DNA of 64,000 nucleotides from Flabesymbios commensalis (lineage: Eukaryota > Annelida > Polychaeta > Terebellida > Flabelligeridae). The notes under the pieces were generated by a model. The model was given only the letters and a program-made list of their open reading frames with translations, was not told where the DNA came from and searched no databases. Location of the stretch: NCBI GenBank assembly GCA_964017125.1, contig OZ024902.1, forward strand, positions 99,478,796 to 99,542,795, read 5' to 3'. Shown here in pieces: positions 23,501 to 35,500 of this stretch. Position 1 is the first letter of the stretch. Each line of letters opens with the position of its first letter. A program made the position numbers and the translations under genes.

Positions 23501-26500
23501 GATCATCGGAGGCCATGGAAATTGATATATATCGGGCTATCATACAGTGCAACGCTGTCAAGTGTTGAGCTACGTCATCCATGTACCAGTAGATAATTTC
23601 AGAAAAAGGCCTGAGATAAATATTAATCTCACCACATAGATCTTGAAGCAGTTTTCATCAGCCATCAGCTGTTCAGCCTTACGTTGGTAAGCAGATTCTG
23701 GAAGTAGCCGTTGGTAAGCGGATGTTATGCTGCCGCCTGTAGCTCCACAAGGACGCTCTTCAAGAAACATCTCCATTGTCTGTACACATATCTCATCACA
23801 TACCAAATGCTGTAACTGTAAAAAGCAAATGCAATTGACATTTTATTGATTTAAATATAAATTAGTTAAACAGAAAAGTCAAATAATTGTTTAAGAGTTA
23901 TGTTCATAAACTCTTCAAGACTTATTTTACCCCAAAACGTGGGAATATTCCAGGAAGAATTAGAACAGGTGTATACCGTAAATCCCCGCGTATAGTGCGA
24001 CGCCATGTATAATACGAGTTAAGATTTGAGGCCTAGGATGACCTGAAAAACGTCTACCCCTCTGTATAATACGACCTCAAATTTTGAATGTCGGCAGCGT
24101 CCCGGTCGGCAGCGTTCCGGGCCATCTAAATGTGAGGCATGGATATTATCTTATTCTACTAAATAGCGCTGTGACACCTGCATAGACGATGCTCAATGAC
24201 GGGAACAGCGGCAACAGTACAGCTCTACAAAACCAAAGGGCAGTATCTGCTTACTTGTAAAGTAAGCAGATACTGTATTTCTATTTTCCACGGCAGAGTG
24301 GATGTCATCGGGACTGTCTCGATGGGCAGACATTCTGAGGCCTGCATAGGCTACATATATATACACACAGATTTTAAAATACCCGTATTTATATTTCGCC
24401 GACAAATTTATATTATTTTAATTTATCTATTACAAAGACCATATTTTAACATCGTCGTGCTCAAATAAGAACATTCCAAGATGCAATGTGATCGTAAAAC
24501 ATTTGCAGACTAGCCGCATTGTCTAGACATAAGAGGTGTTTGGTTGTATAAGGTGTCCGGGTGCAATAATACAGCAGCGCTTCGTGAACTACAGCTAACA
24601 GATACCACCATTTGCTCAATACCGTATCAGCCGCGGCAACAGCGGTAGGCGTTAATGTTATCCCAGCAATATGGACATTCTGAGGCCTACATGTATAGAA
24701 TTTGCGGTAGGAGATATAAACAGTGATATCCTGTTATATTTCATCAACGCATTCTCTCATTCCAATAGGAAAATATCATGTTCAGATTTGTCGTACTTAA
24801 TAGAACACGCCCATATGAAAGGCGATCTTAGATTAAATCATTATTAATATAAATGAACAGGTCAGTCTGTGAATTGGTTGCAGACTAACGGCGTCATATA
24901 TCTGCCCGTGGTTGTCAAACGTGCCACGCGCGTCGGCGGGAATGTGAGACGGGGGCTCCCAGCAAACACGACACATTCATCCAATGCTGGTACAGTGTTG
25001 TGCCAGCGTCGCTGACGGTGGCCCAGCATTGTACCAGCACTGGGTGAACGTCTCTTGTTTGCTACTAGTTGGAAAGGCACAGTCTTGTTGTATCGTGTGT
25101 ATAGGCCTGCTTACCATACAGCCGACTAACCTACGTTTCTACCGCTAGAAAACTTACCGCTGAACTACCGCTACAGAGCTAAAAAATTGTATTAAATTCT
25201 ACATCTATGTATATTACGAGGTGCCTTTTTGTGACATGAATAGCTAAGAAAAAACATCGCATTATACACGGGGATATACGGTATAGCTAAACATGTTCTT
25301 CGCCAAAACCTGAAAAATTTGTAGGGGCCTATGTAGTTTTTTATGATATATTTTTATAGCCCAGGATGTCTACTTTCAGAATCTGCCGGGTGGACTTTGG
25401 TCACTTTAAGCGTTTTTTTTTAAAAATGGTAAAATCAAAGATGGCCGCTGGCAGCCATCTTGAAAAAACAAGAGGACTGAAGTCCTATACCATCCCACGC
25501 CATAAATTAGTTTTTTTCGGTCACAAATATTTAAAAAGTCGACTTGTGGTGGCCATTTTAAATTTCAGTAAAATCACCTGCACATAATATCTGACTTGAA
25601 TTTTTGTTTTTGCGCCCACAAAAAGTATGAAGTTCATGCATGGCATTTAGAATTCCCGTAAAACCTTGAAAAAATCACATGCACATCTCCATATCGTGGG
25701 GAATGTGATTGTAAAATTTGAATAATTCATGACTAAGTTTTTGCGACCTCAAAAAATTGAAATTGATCCGTGCTGTGGCCATTTTGAATTTCAGCAAAAC
25801 CTTAAAAAATCACCTGCACATCTCTATATGGTGGGGAATGTGATTGTAAAATTTGAATAATTTCTGACGTAAAGTTCTAAAGTCTTTGCGCCCACCTTCT
25901 GGCGGCCATTTTGAATTTTGTTAGCATCTTTAAAAAATCACTTGCACATCCACATGTTGCTAGGAATGTCATGTTAAAATTTCAAAAAAAATTAACCAGT
26001 AGTTTTTGCGCCCACAAGAAAATGTGAAGCCGGACAGAATCGTTGAGCGACTAAAAATCCCCTTCCCCTACGGGCAGGGGATAAAAAGTAACCAAAAATC
26101 TGATAATCAAATGTGATAAATCATTTCTAACTAATTTTGGTGCGTAAAACCCCATGTCTGGCCTTAAAATGACAATTCCAGGCTTTAAAGTATCAAAATT
26201 TGACAAAATTCACCATTTTTAGGCCATATCATGCATATTGACCATTTTCTCAACTTGTAGGAGGCCGACATGCTACTCTGTTCAAATCAGTCACATTTTA
26301 TGAGCCTAAAAAAGTATTTGCAGATCAATATTATTTTCACAATGACTCTGCTTTGTGAACAAAACAATAATAGGCCTAAGTAACATACTAAATTTGAAAT
26401 TTGAAAATTTTAATTTCCAGGCCTTAGGCCTGTGCAAACCCTGAAATGTGAAATCAAATTTGTTCAGACAGACAACTTCACTACAAAATACCTCCAGCAG

Positions 26501-29500
26501 CAGAGTGGAGGAATACAAATGAAACACCTACTTGTCTGACAATATTCTGCACTATTTTGTCCATTGTAAATGCTATGTAAGCATGGATTCCAAACATATC
26601 TCGAAGTGCATCTTCATATGCATTTGACTCCATGTTACCATCCAACAGATTTTTGATCATATCAAGGAAGTATGGATAGTAGTCCTCAGGTTCTACATGA
26701 CCTGGTAAAAAAAAGAAGAAATTAGTAGTAAAAATAGTATGAATAACAAAATAGAAAAAAATATTTTACCATTTACATGCTAATAATGACGATATCAACC
26801 ACTGTTTCTTTGGTTTAACCAGCGTCACAGCCTGTGGACCAACATTAACCCAGCAATGGATCAATGTTTCGTGTTCGCTGGCCATGCAGTAGCCTAGTTA
26901 TTCTAGGTCCTATAGTAGTTTATATCATCACATCTCTATACTGAGATTGTCAATATTTCACCAGGCTGTAAAGACTGGGCCCATAGTTTGACTGTGCACA
27001 ATTTTGTCAGCAGTGTTTACAGCCTACAGGTACAGACAAAGAGTCATTGTTTTGTAAAAAAAATAGTTTTTTTTTAAGTTTAGGAATGTGGTCCATCCCC
27101 CATCCCCTCACAAACTCATAAATATTTTTAATAGAACAGATTTGATAGTTCAATCTATCAGGGCCACCTATACAGTTTGTGGAGGGGGACTGGTTCTTGA
27201 GGGAGGTGTCAGACATGAAGATTAGCTTGAGCCATTAAAAAAAATAGTGAATGACACTGACTGTGACTGACAAACTGCATTCACCTTGATACTAACAAGA
27301 ACCCTGACGCCAACAATATCTTCTGCCATTTATTTAAGTCAATGATGGTAAAAAAATAGGTCAAAGGTCATAGCCCCAAAAAAGGCACTTTCTACACACC
27401 CTAAGGGATGTGTGTGAGCAATATGAAAACAACCCAGCGAAAGCTTTGGAGATATCGTCCAGAAACTGAACTTATCAACCTCCATCAATTAAAGTAAATA
27501 ATGGTCTAAAAATAGCAGGTCCAAACTGGATGTCACTAACAAAATCTTTCCCATTGGAAAAAGTCAATTAGTCAACAATGAGTGTAAAAAGTCAATACGA
27601 TAAATCAATATGTTGATATGGGAGCTATTTGTAAACAAGAGGGCTGAAGTATTACATCATCACCCGCCATAAATTAGGTTCAAGTTTTTGCGGTCACAAA
27701 TTTTTAAAAAGTCAACTTGTGGTGGCCATGTTTTTTCAGTACAAACCCCTGCACATTTCCAGATGGTGGGTAATGTGATTGTAAAAATTGAATTATTTCT
27801 GACTTCGATTCTTGAGTTTTTGCGCACACAAAAAATTATAAAGTTCATCCATGGCGGCCATTTTGAATTTCAATAAAACCTTAAAAAAATCACGTGCACA
27901 ACACCATATTGTGAGGAATATGACTTGTAAAATGTTAATAATTTCTGACAATTTTTTTTTAGTTTTGGCGACAAAAAAAATGGAAGTTGGTCTGTGGTGG
28001 CCATTTTTAATTCCAGTAAAACCTTGAAAAATTAACCTGCACATCTCCATATCGTGGGGAATGTTATAGCTAAATTTGAAAAATTTCTGATTTAAAGTTT
28101 TAGCGTTTTTTGCCCACAAATAATTTTGGGGTCGACCTCTGGTGGCCATTTTGAATTGGTAGAATCTTTAAACAAGAATGTCAATGACACAGAAGCTCAT
28201 CCTTAATTAGGGCAAGTTCATTACGAATTAAAATTTCTGAAATCCTTGAGGCAGTTTTATGCACAGGCACGAGCTCCTTCGAGTAAACTAAACAAAATTA
28301 AAATCGGATAAGAATTGAGGGAGGACAAGCATTTCTTGTGAATTGTGGACAAAGTGCCCTAATTAGGTCTTAATTAGGTCATAAGTTAATTAATAATTAA
28401 AATTTCTCAAATTCGTGAGGACATTTGATGCACAGGCACAAGCTCTTTCAAACAAAATTGAAATCAGATAAGAATTGAGGGAGGAGAAGGATTTCTTGTG
28501 AATTGTGGCCAAAGTGTCCTAATTAGGTCTTAATTAGGTCATAAGTTAATTATTAATTAAAATTTCTGAAATTCGGGAGGACGTTTTATGCACAGGCACA
28601 AGCTCTTTCAAACAAAGCAAACAAAATTGAAATCGGATAAGAATTGAGGGAGGAGAAGCATTTCTTGATAATTGTGGCCAAAGTGTCCTAATTAGGTCAT
28701 AAGTTAATTATTAATTAATATTTCTGAAATCCGTTACGAAGATTTATGCACAAGCACGAGCTCTTTCAAACAAACCAAACAAAATTGAAATCAGATCAGA
28801 ACTGAGGGAGGAGAAGCATTTCTTGTGAATTGTGGACAGACGACGGACAACAGATGCAACACGATGGCATAAGCTCATCTTAGGCCTAAAGGCCGGATGA
28901 GCTAAAAATCATTCCCACACCCCTTTCTAAACTGTTGCGCCCACAAAAAAATTGACCTGTGGTGTCGATTTTGAGAGCATCTTTAAACAAGAGGACTGAA
29001 GTTTTATATCATCCCCCACCATAAATTAGGTTAGACTTTTTGCGGTCACAAATATTTAAAAAGTCGATTTGTGGTGGCCATTTTAAATTTCAGTAAAATC
29101 ACATGCACATTTCCAGATGGTGGTTAATGTGATTGTACAATATGAATTAAAACTGATTTCAATTTTTCAGTTTTTGCGCCTCAAAAAAATATGAAGTTCA
29201 CCCATGGCGGCCATTTTGAATTTCAGTAAAACCCTGAAAAAATCACTTGCAGATCTCCATATCATGGGGAATGTTATAGTAAAATCTGAAAAATCACTTG
29301 CACATCCCCATGTTGCTAGGAATGTGATGTTAAAATTTGAAAAAAAATTGACCAAACAAATTTTTTGAGTTTTTACGCCTCCCCAAAAATTAAAGTTGAT
29401 CTGTGGCGGCCATTTTGAATTTCAGTAAAACCTTGAAAAAGTCACCTGCACATCTCAATATCATGGGGAATGTGATAGTACAGTGGTACCCCTGTCCAGC

Positions 29501-32500
29501 GTTGCCCCTCAAGAACGACTGCTCCCCTTAAACGACTGTTTTTCTGTGCACGTATGCCTTTTACACTGTTAAGGACCCCTGAAGAACGACGACCCCTCTT
29601 AACACGTCATACGACGGCAAAAATTTGGCTGACGGCCGTCACTTACCTCCCCAGAAACGACTGTTGGGTGTTATTACTATAAAAAAAAAGACTGAAAAAT
29701 TAGCATGTGAGACGTCACTCAACTGGCAAGTAGGCTGTGTTATATAAACAATGACGTGCGATCCTAGACACTTGATACAATATTATTGTGAGACGATCCG
29801 TTTTCGGCTGTGTGTGTATAAATGAGCTCCCATATATCTGGCCATTGTGTATGCAATGTTGGTTCGGCAATGATCCAGGACCAGTGTTGGCTGTAAAAGC
29901 CTACATTTTGCTATTACAACACAGCAATTACGAGACGATCAACCTGCACTAAAACAACTTTGGATCAGCGTCTGGAATTCGCTGAGAAGTCACGCCGAGA
30001 TGCACTCTAACTGCTGAGACACTGGGGGAACGAGGGTGTTGATAGAATGATTATCGCAAAATTGACACCCTTGTGAGCCAGCGGGTGCTATAGTGACAGC
30101 ACTTGCATTAATTCAAAAATGGTATTACCCTATATTGCCAGTTAGTAACCGCGGTTTATAACTTGAAAAATGTTTGGTAAAATATCTAAAACAAATTGAT
30201 ACTTTTAAGAGGCGGTTTATAACCAGGCATTCTGAGTGAGCCATGACGATTTCTGGTTGAAATAGGAGTGTTTGCCGGGACTGGCAACCAACTGACAGAC
30301 CGGGTATCGTCACCTGCATTGGTGTGAGCTTTGTCGCCCGATTATGAAGTCAATTAACCATCTGTGTCCCAATGTGAATAATTATGTGAGCTAAATTAAA
30401 GCTCATGTAAATTGCAACATCTTTGTCGGCTGAAAGCAGAACGAATTAGTTATGTTGATGAAATTTCACGATGGTAGATGATTTCAAACATCACTGTATA
30501 TCACCGAATTGTTATTGTCTGTAGGACTGAGATTGCGTTATAACAGTCTTAACTAGAGCAGTAGGAGTTCAGAGCAAAGGGCGGTAATGGTGCCGTGGAA
30601 AGCTAATAGGCATTAACTGTTCACTTGTAATTACTTGTAGTTACTGCCTCTTGGCTTTGTAAGACGTTATATTACAGTTTTCTACCAGGTGTTGTCCTCT
30701 CGGTAGACACAGCCGGCCGGTATTGATTTGATGTTAGATTAATAGCTTTGGGCTAACCTTGTTTATGCGCATCTAAACCAGATGCATGAAAGCCAAACTC
30801 AAATATACTAATACATTTATTAATCATGCTAATTGAGTGTTGAATTATAACGATTAAAACAGATTTTCGATGTCACAGGAATAATATATATGACGATATT
30901 TTGATCCCCTGTAGAACTAAAAGTGTCAGCCTAATTACCGTCACGAGAAGAACAAAGGGACTTGCAGCGATTTAACAATCAGACCAACAGCATTTCGCCA
31001 ATACTGGTTTAATGTTGGTCCACCGTCTGCGACGCTGGACCAACATTAAAATAACAGGAAGCAGACGTCTCGTGTATTGCCAGGAAGTGCCCATCAAACA
31101 CGACACATCGACCCAGTGCTTGTTTGTCTGCTGCAACGACGCTGGCCTAACATTAATCTGACACAGGATCATCCTATCGTTTTTTGCTGTGTAATCAGGT
31201 TTGGCGGGAATATGTCGCCTGCTCACAGCAATGTTGTAACAGCCGACTGCACCAATGGCCCAACATTAAGCCAACACTTTCTTAATGCTGGTACACCATC
31301 CACAACGATGCCCCGGCATATATTGAGTCTCCCGTGAGAAACACGCTGACTGTACTAATGCCGCATGGCGTTAACTGCGATAATGATGAAATACCGCTCT
31401 ACAGCTAAGCTGTCTGGCTAAACTGCGGGAGTTACCGGGAAGAATTACGGCTGCCTGTTGTACTCAAAGTAGGGATGCGGTTTGTAAGGGGGCCACCATT
31501 CATTCTCCAGAAGTAAACAAAAAGACATTTTGCCTCTAAACCTAAGTGCAATAAATAATTTGAGCTAAGTCAATGAAAAGTCACTTACTAAATAAAAACG
31601 TTTTTTTACACAGCGAATGTGTTTTGCTCATTTTTTTCTGGTGTTCAAAATAATTCATGCCCCTGACAAACGACCACCCCTCTCATATGACCGTTTTTAT
31701 GTGGCAGTAACTGGGGTTGCATAACAGGGGTACCACTGTATTTGAATAATTTCTGATTAAGTTTTAGAGTTTTTGCGCCCACAAAATTTTGACCTCTGGC
31801 GGCCATTTTGAATTTTGGTAGCATCTCTAAGCAAGGCCCGTCAGGGGGGGATGGAAAAAGGCTTAGCCTCTAATCATCGTTTAAAAGTGAAAATCATTTG
31901 AAACAAGAGCACATTCGACAAATAGCCCGCCGCGATTATTGAAATCGTCGGTCGGCCAAGTTTAATTTTTTATGGTAAATCTCTACGTGAAACTGCCCAT
32001 TTTGTTCTATAGTAATGGCCTAGCTATCTGGTCAGGTTTTCCAGATAATCCGCATATTAGAAAAATAATTGCCGATATTCAGCCATTTTCGAACTCATCT
32101 GAGCTATTAGTGAAATGGATATCTGGTATAAATTTTAGAGCAAAACATAAAAAAAAAATGAGTGAATCGTGTTAACAAGAAAATTTGACGATCGGAAGCG
32201 GCCGCAGGTCTGCCATTTTTAATTTTATCATGTTGAAATTTTTCATGGTATATCCCTACCTGGAACTGCACATTTTGTTCTATAGTAATGGTCTAGCAGC
32301 TATCTGGTCCGGTTTTTCAGATATTATGCATATTAAAAAAATAATGGCCAATAATCGGCCATTTTGGCCGCCATGACCTAGTTTCTGTCCCAAATCTTGC
32401 CCAATTTTGAACTCATCCGAGCTATTAGTGAAATGGATATCTGGTATAAATTTTGGAGCGAAACATAAAAAAATGTTGAGTGAATCGCGTTAACAAGAAA

Positions 32501-35500
32501 AATTGTCGATCGGAAAAAAGTCAAGGTCATAGGGGTCACAGAAAGGTCAAATTAGTCAAGCTTTAGTCATGATTAACCTATATGTTGATGGGTTAAAACA
32601 ATAGTGTGCTAAGTGATATTTTTGGCCTTCAAAATAATAACCAGCTAAGTCACCTCTAATATGTATAAAGTTTGAATTGATTCCAAATTCAGATTAAAAC
32701 AACAGATCAAGTCGACTTAGCACATTGTTATTCTCGTGAAGAGGAGCACATAGCAGCATTATTATCTGTCCAACACAGGACCACATTGTTATTCTAGTGT
32801 TATATGCTTACGGGCTCTGTTTCTGGGACAAAAACGGTGCAAGTGCACTTAGCGCATTCTTATTCGGAGACTTGTGGAGACAACACAGGGGAAATGCCTG
32901 GACTTAGTTCATTGTTGATCTAGAAACAATCTTTGCATATCCTGTGTCCCTGGAGTAACAATGAGCTAAGTCAACTTGGTGTCTTGCTGATCCCAATTTT
33001 ACTTCTGTAAATCGTTTTAGAAGGTGAAAAAATACTCTGATAACTTCACTTGATCTACTGTCAAATTCCAATCGCTGTGTGTTTCATCGGTATAAGTCCA
33101 AGTCTACATGCTGATAAGTGAATTTAGCAGACTGTAGCTCTAAGCAATAAGATAAACACAATTTTGCTGTCAAGTCGACTTGACCCACTATTGTTTTAGA
33201 CCATCGATGTGAAGTTTAATGTGCATTGCAGTTATGCGTAACAAGTTATAGTGCTAAAAGTGGCGGACAGACAGATGGACGGACGGACGTGCCTGGTGAC
33301 GACAATAGGCATCTGCCAAAATTTTGGCTGAGGCCTAAAAATCACTTGCACATCCCCATGTTGCTAGGAATGTGATGCTAAAATTTCAAAAAAAATTGAC
33401 CAGTAGTTGCGCCCACAAGAAAAAACGTGACGTCGGACAGAATCCTGGCGCGACTAAAATCCCCCTTCCGCTATGGGCCTGGGATAAAAAATCACTTGCA
33501 CATCCCCATGCAGCTAGGAATGTGGTGTTAAATTAAAAAAAACAAGACTACATAAGTCCAGGAGCTCCCGCGACGAATTAGAATTTGATTTAAGCAATTT
33601 TGTGTAGGGTTTTTAATGTAGTACTAGGCTAGGTCAAAAATCAAGACGCAAGACAACTAGGTCTAAGAAGCTCAGTCTAAGAGTAAGATAAGAACTAGAC
33701 AGTTTTTGTCAGAGATTGCAAACCTCCATTAAAATTAATGATCCTAATCAGTATCCCAGTAATGGTCTACCTATCTGGCATGGTTTACCCGATATCAGGC
33801 CAATCGAGGTAACTAATAGCTGATTTACGGTCATTTTGAATTCGATATAAACTAGTTAAAAACTTAGGGTGCATCCCTCCCCCGAAACCTCATATTTTGT
33901 TTTAAAGTAATAGACTAACATCTAACACAGTTTGCAAAATATTGGGCATGTGAAAGTAAATAATGGCCGATAGGGGGCCATTTTGAATTTGATCGAGTCG
34001 GAATTTTTCAAGATGCATCCTCAGCTGAAATGTCACATTTCATTCTATAGTAATGGTCTAGCCATCTAGCACGGTTTACCAAATATCGCCCATGTGAAAG
34101 TGAATAATGGCCGATAGGAGGCCATTTTGAATTTGATCAAGTCAAAATTTTTCAAGATGCATCCTCTCCTGAAATCTCACATTTTGTTTTATAGTAATGG
34201 TCTAGCCATCTAGTACGGTTACTAAAAACCGGCTATGTGAAAGTAAATAATGGCCGATAGGCGGCCATTTTGAATTTGATCGAGTCAATTTTTTTCAAGA
34301 TGCAACCTCTCTTGTAATCTCACATTTTGTTTTATAGTAATCGCCCAGCTATCTAACACGGTTTACCAAATATCAGCAATGTGAAAGTAAATAGTGGCCG
34401 ATAGGCGGCCATTTTGAATTCGATTGAGTCGAAAGTTTTTTAAAGGCATCCTCTCTCTAAACGTCACATTTTGTTTTATAGTAATGGTCTAGCTATCTAG
34501 CACGGTTTACCTGATATCAGGCCTATCGAGGTAAATAATGCTGATTGTCGGCCATTTTGAATTCATAAATTAAAAATTTTCAGGGTGCATCCTCTCCCGA
34601 AAACTCACACTTTGTTTTATAGTAATCAGGTAATGGTCTAGCCATCTAGCACGGTTTACCAAATATCAGCCATGTGAAAATGAATAATGGCCGAAAAGGC
34701 GGCCATTTTAAATTTGATCAAGTCAATTTTTTTCAAGATGCATCCTCATCTGAAATCTCACATTTCGTTTTACAGTAATGGTCTAGCCATCTAGCACGGT
34801 TGACCAAATAACGGCCATGTGAAAGTGAATAATGGCCGATAAGCGGCCATTTTGAATTTTATCGAGTCTTAATTTTTTCAAGATGCATCCTCTCCTGAAA
34901 TCACACATTTTGTTTTATAGTAATGGTCTAGCCATCTAGCACGGTTTACCAAATAACGGCCATGTGAAAGTGAATAATGGCCGATAAGCGGCCATTTTGA
35001 ATTTTATAGAGTCGAATTTTTTCAAGATGCATCCTCTCCTGAAATCACACATTTTGTTTTATAGTAATGGTCTAGCCATCTAGCACGGTTTACCAAATAA
35101 CGGCCATGTGAAAGTGAATAATGGCCGATAAGCGGCCATTTTGAATTTTATAGAGTCGAATTTTTTCAAGATGCATCCTCTCCTGAAATCACACATTTTG
35201 TTTTATAGTAATGGTCTAGCCATCTAGCACGGTTTACCAAATAACGGCCATGTGAAAGTGAATAATGACTGATAAGCGGCCATTTTGAATTTTATCGAGT
35301 CAAATTTTTTCAAGATGCATCCTCTCCTGAAATCACACATTTTGTTTTATAGTAATGGTCTAGCCATTTAGCACGGTTTATCAAATAACGGCCATGTGAA
35401 AGTGAATAATGGCCGATTGGCGGCCATTTTGAACTTTGACAAAATGAATTTTTTTAAAATACATCCTCTCCTGAAGCCTTACAATTTATTTTATAGTAAT

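Larger units (their letters stand above)
23976..25281. mobile_element. 1.3-kb TA-flanked Tigger-like non-autonomous element
   Basis: The left end CCGTAAATCCCCGCGTATAG and the right end complement CCGTATATCCCCGTGTATAA form a ~24-bp TIR with few mismatches; TA lies outside each (23974-23975, 25282-25283). The subterminal words 'tgtataatacgacc' and 'atattacgaggtgcc' resemble Tigger-type ends. The interior has no transposase. It holds the hairpin at 24239 and a foldback MITE at 24958, so it is older than both. Confidence 0.75.
27634..33490 (+). mobile_element. AGGACT-family elements (two starts) split by later insertions
   Basis: A first copy starts at 27634 (AACAAGAGGGCTGAAGTATT) and is broken at 28171 by the GTCAATGAC element. 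It resumes at about 28906 and is broken again at 28986 by a second copy (AACAAGAGGACTGAAGTTTT). The second copy is split by the Tigger-like element (29481-31738) and the TAGGCCTCAGCC element (31829-33338), and ends near 33487 with 'ctatgggcctgggataaaaa'. Reading the flanks across each insertion restores the family sequence, which proves the nesting. Confidence 0.65.
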
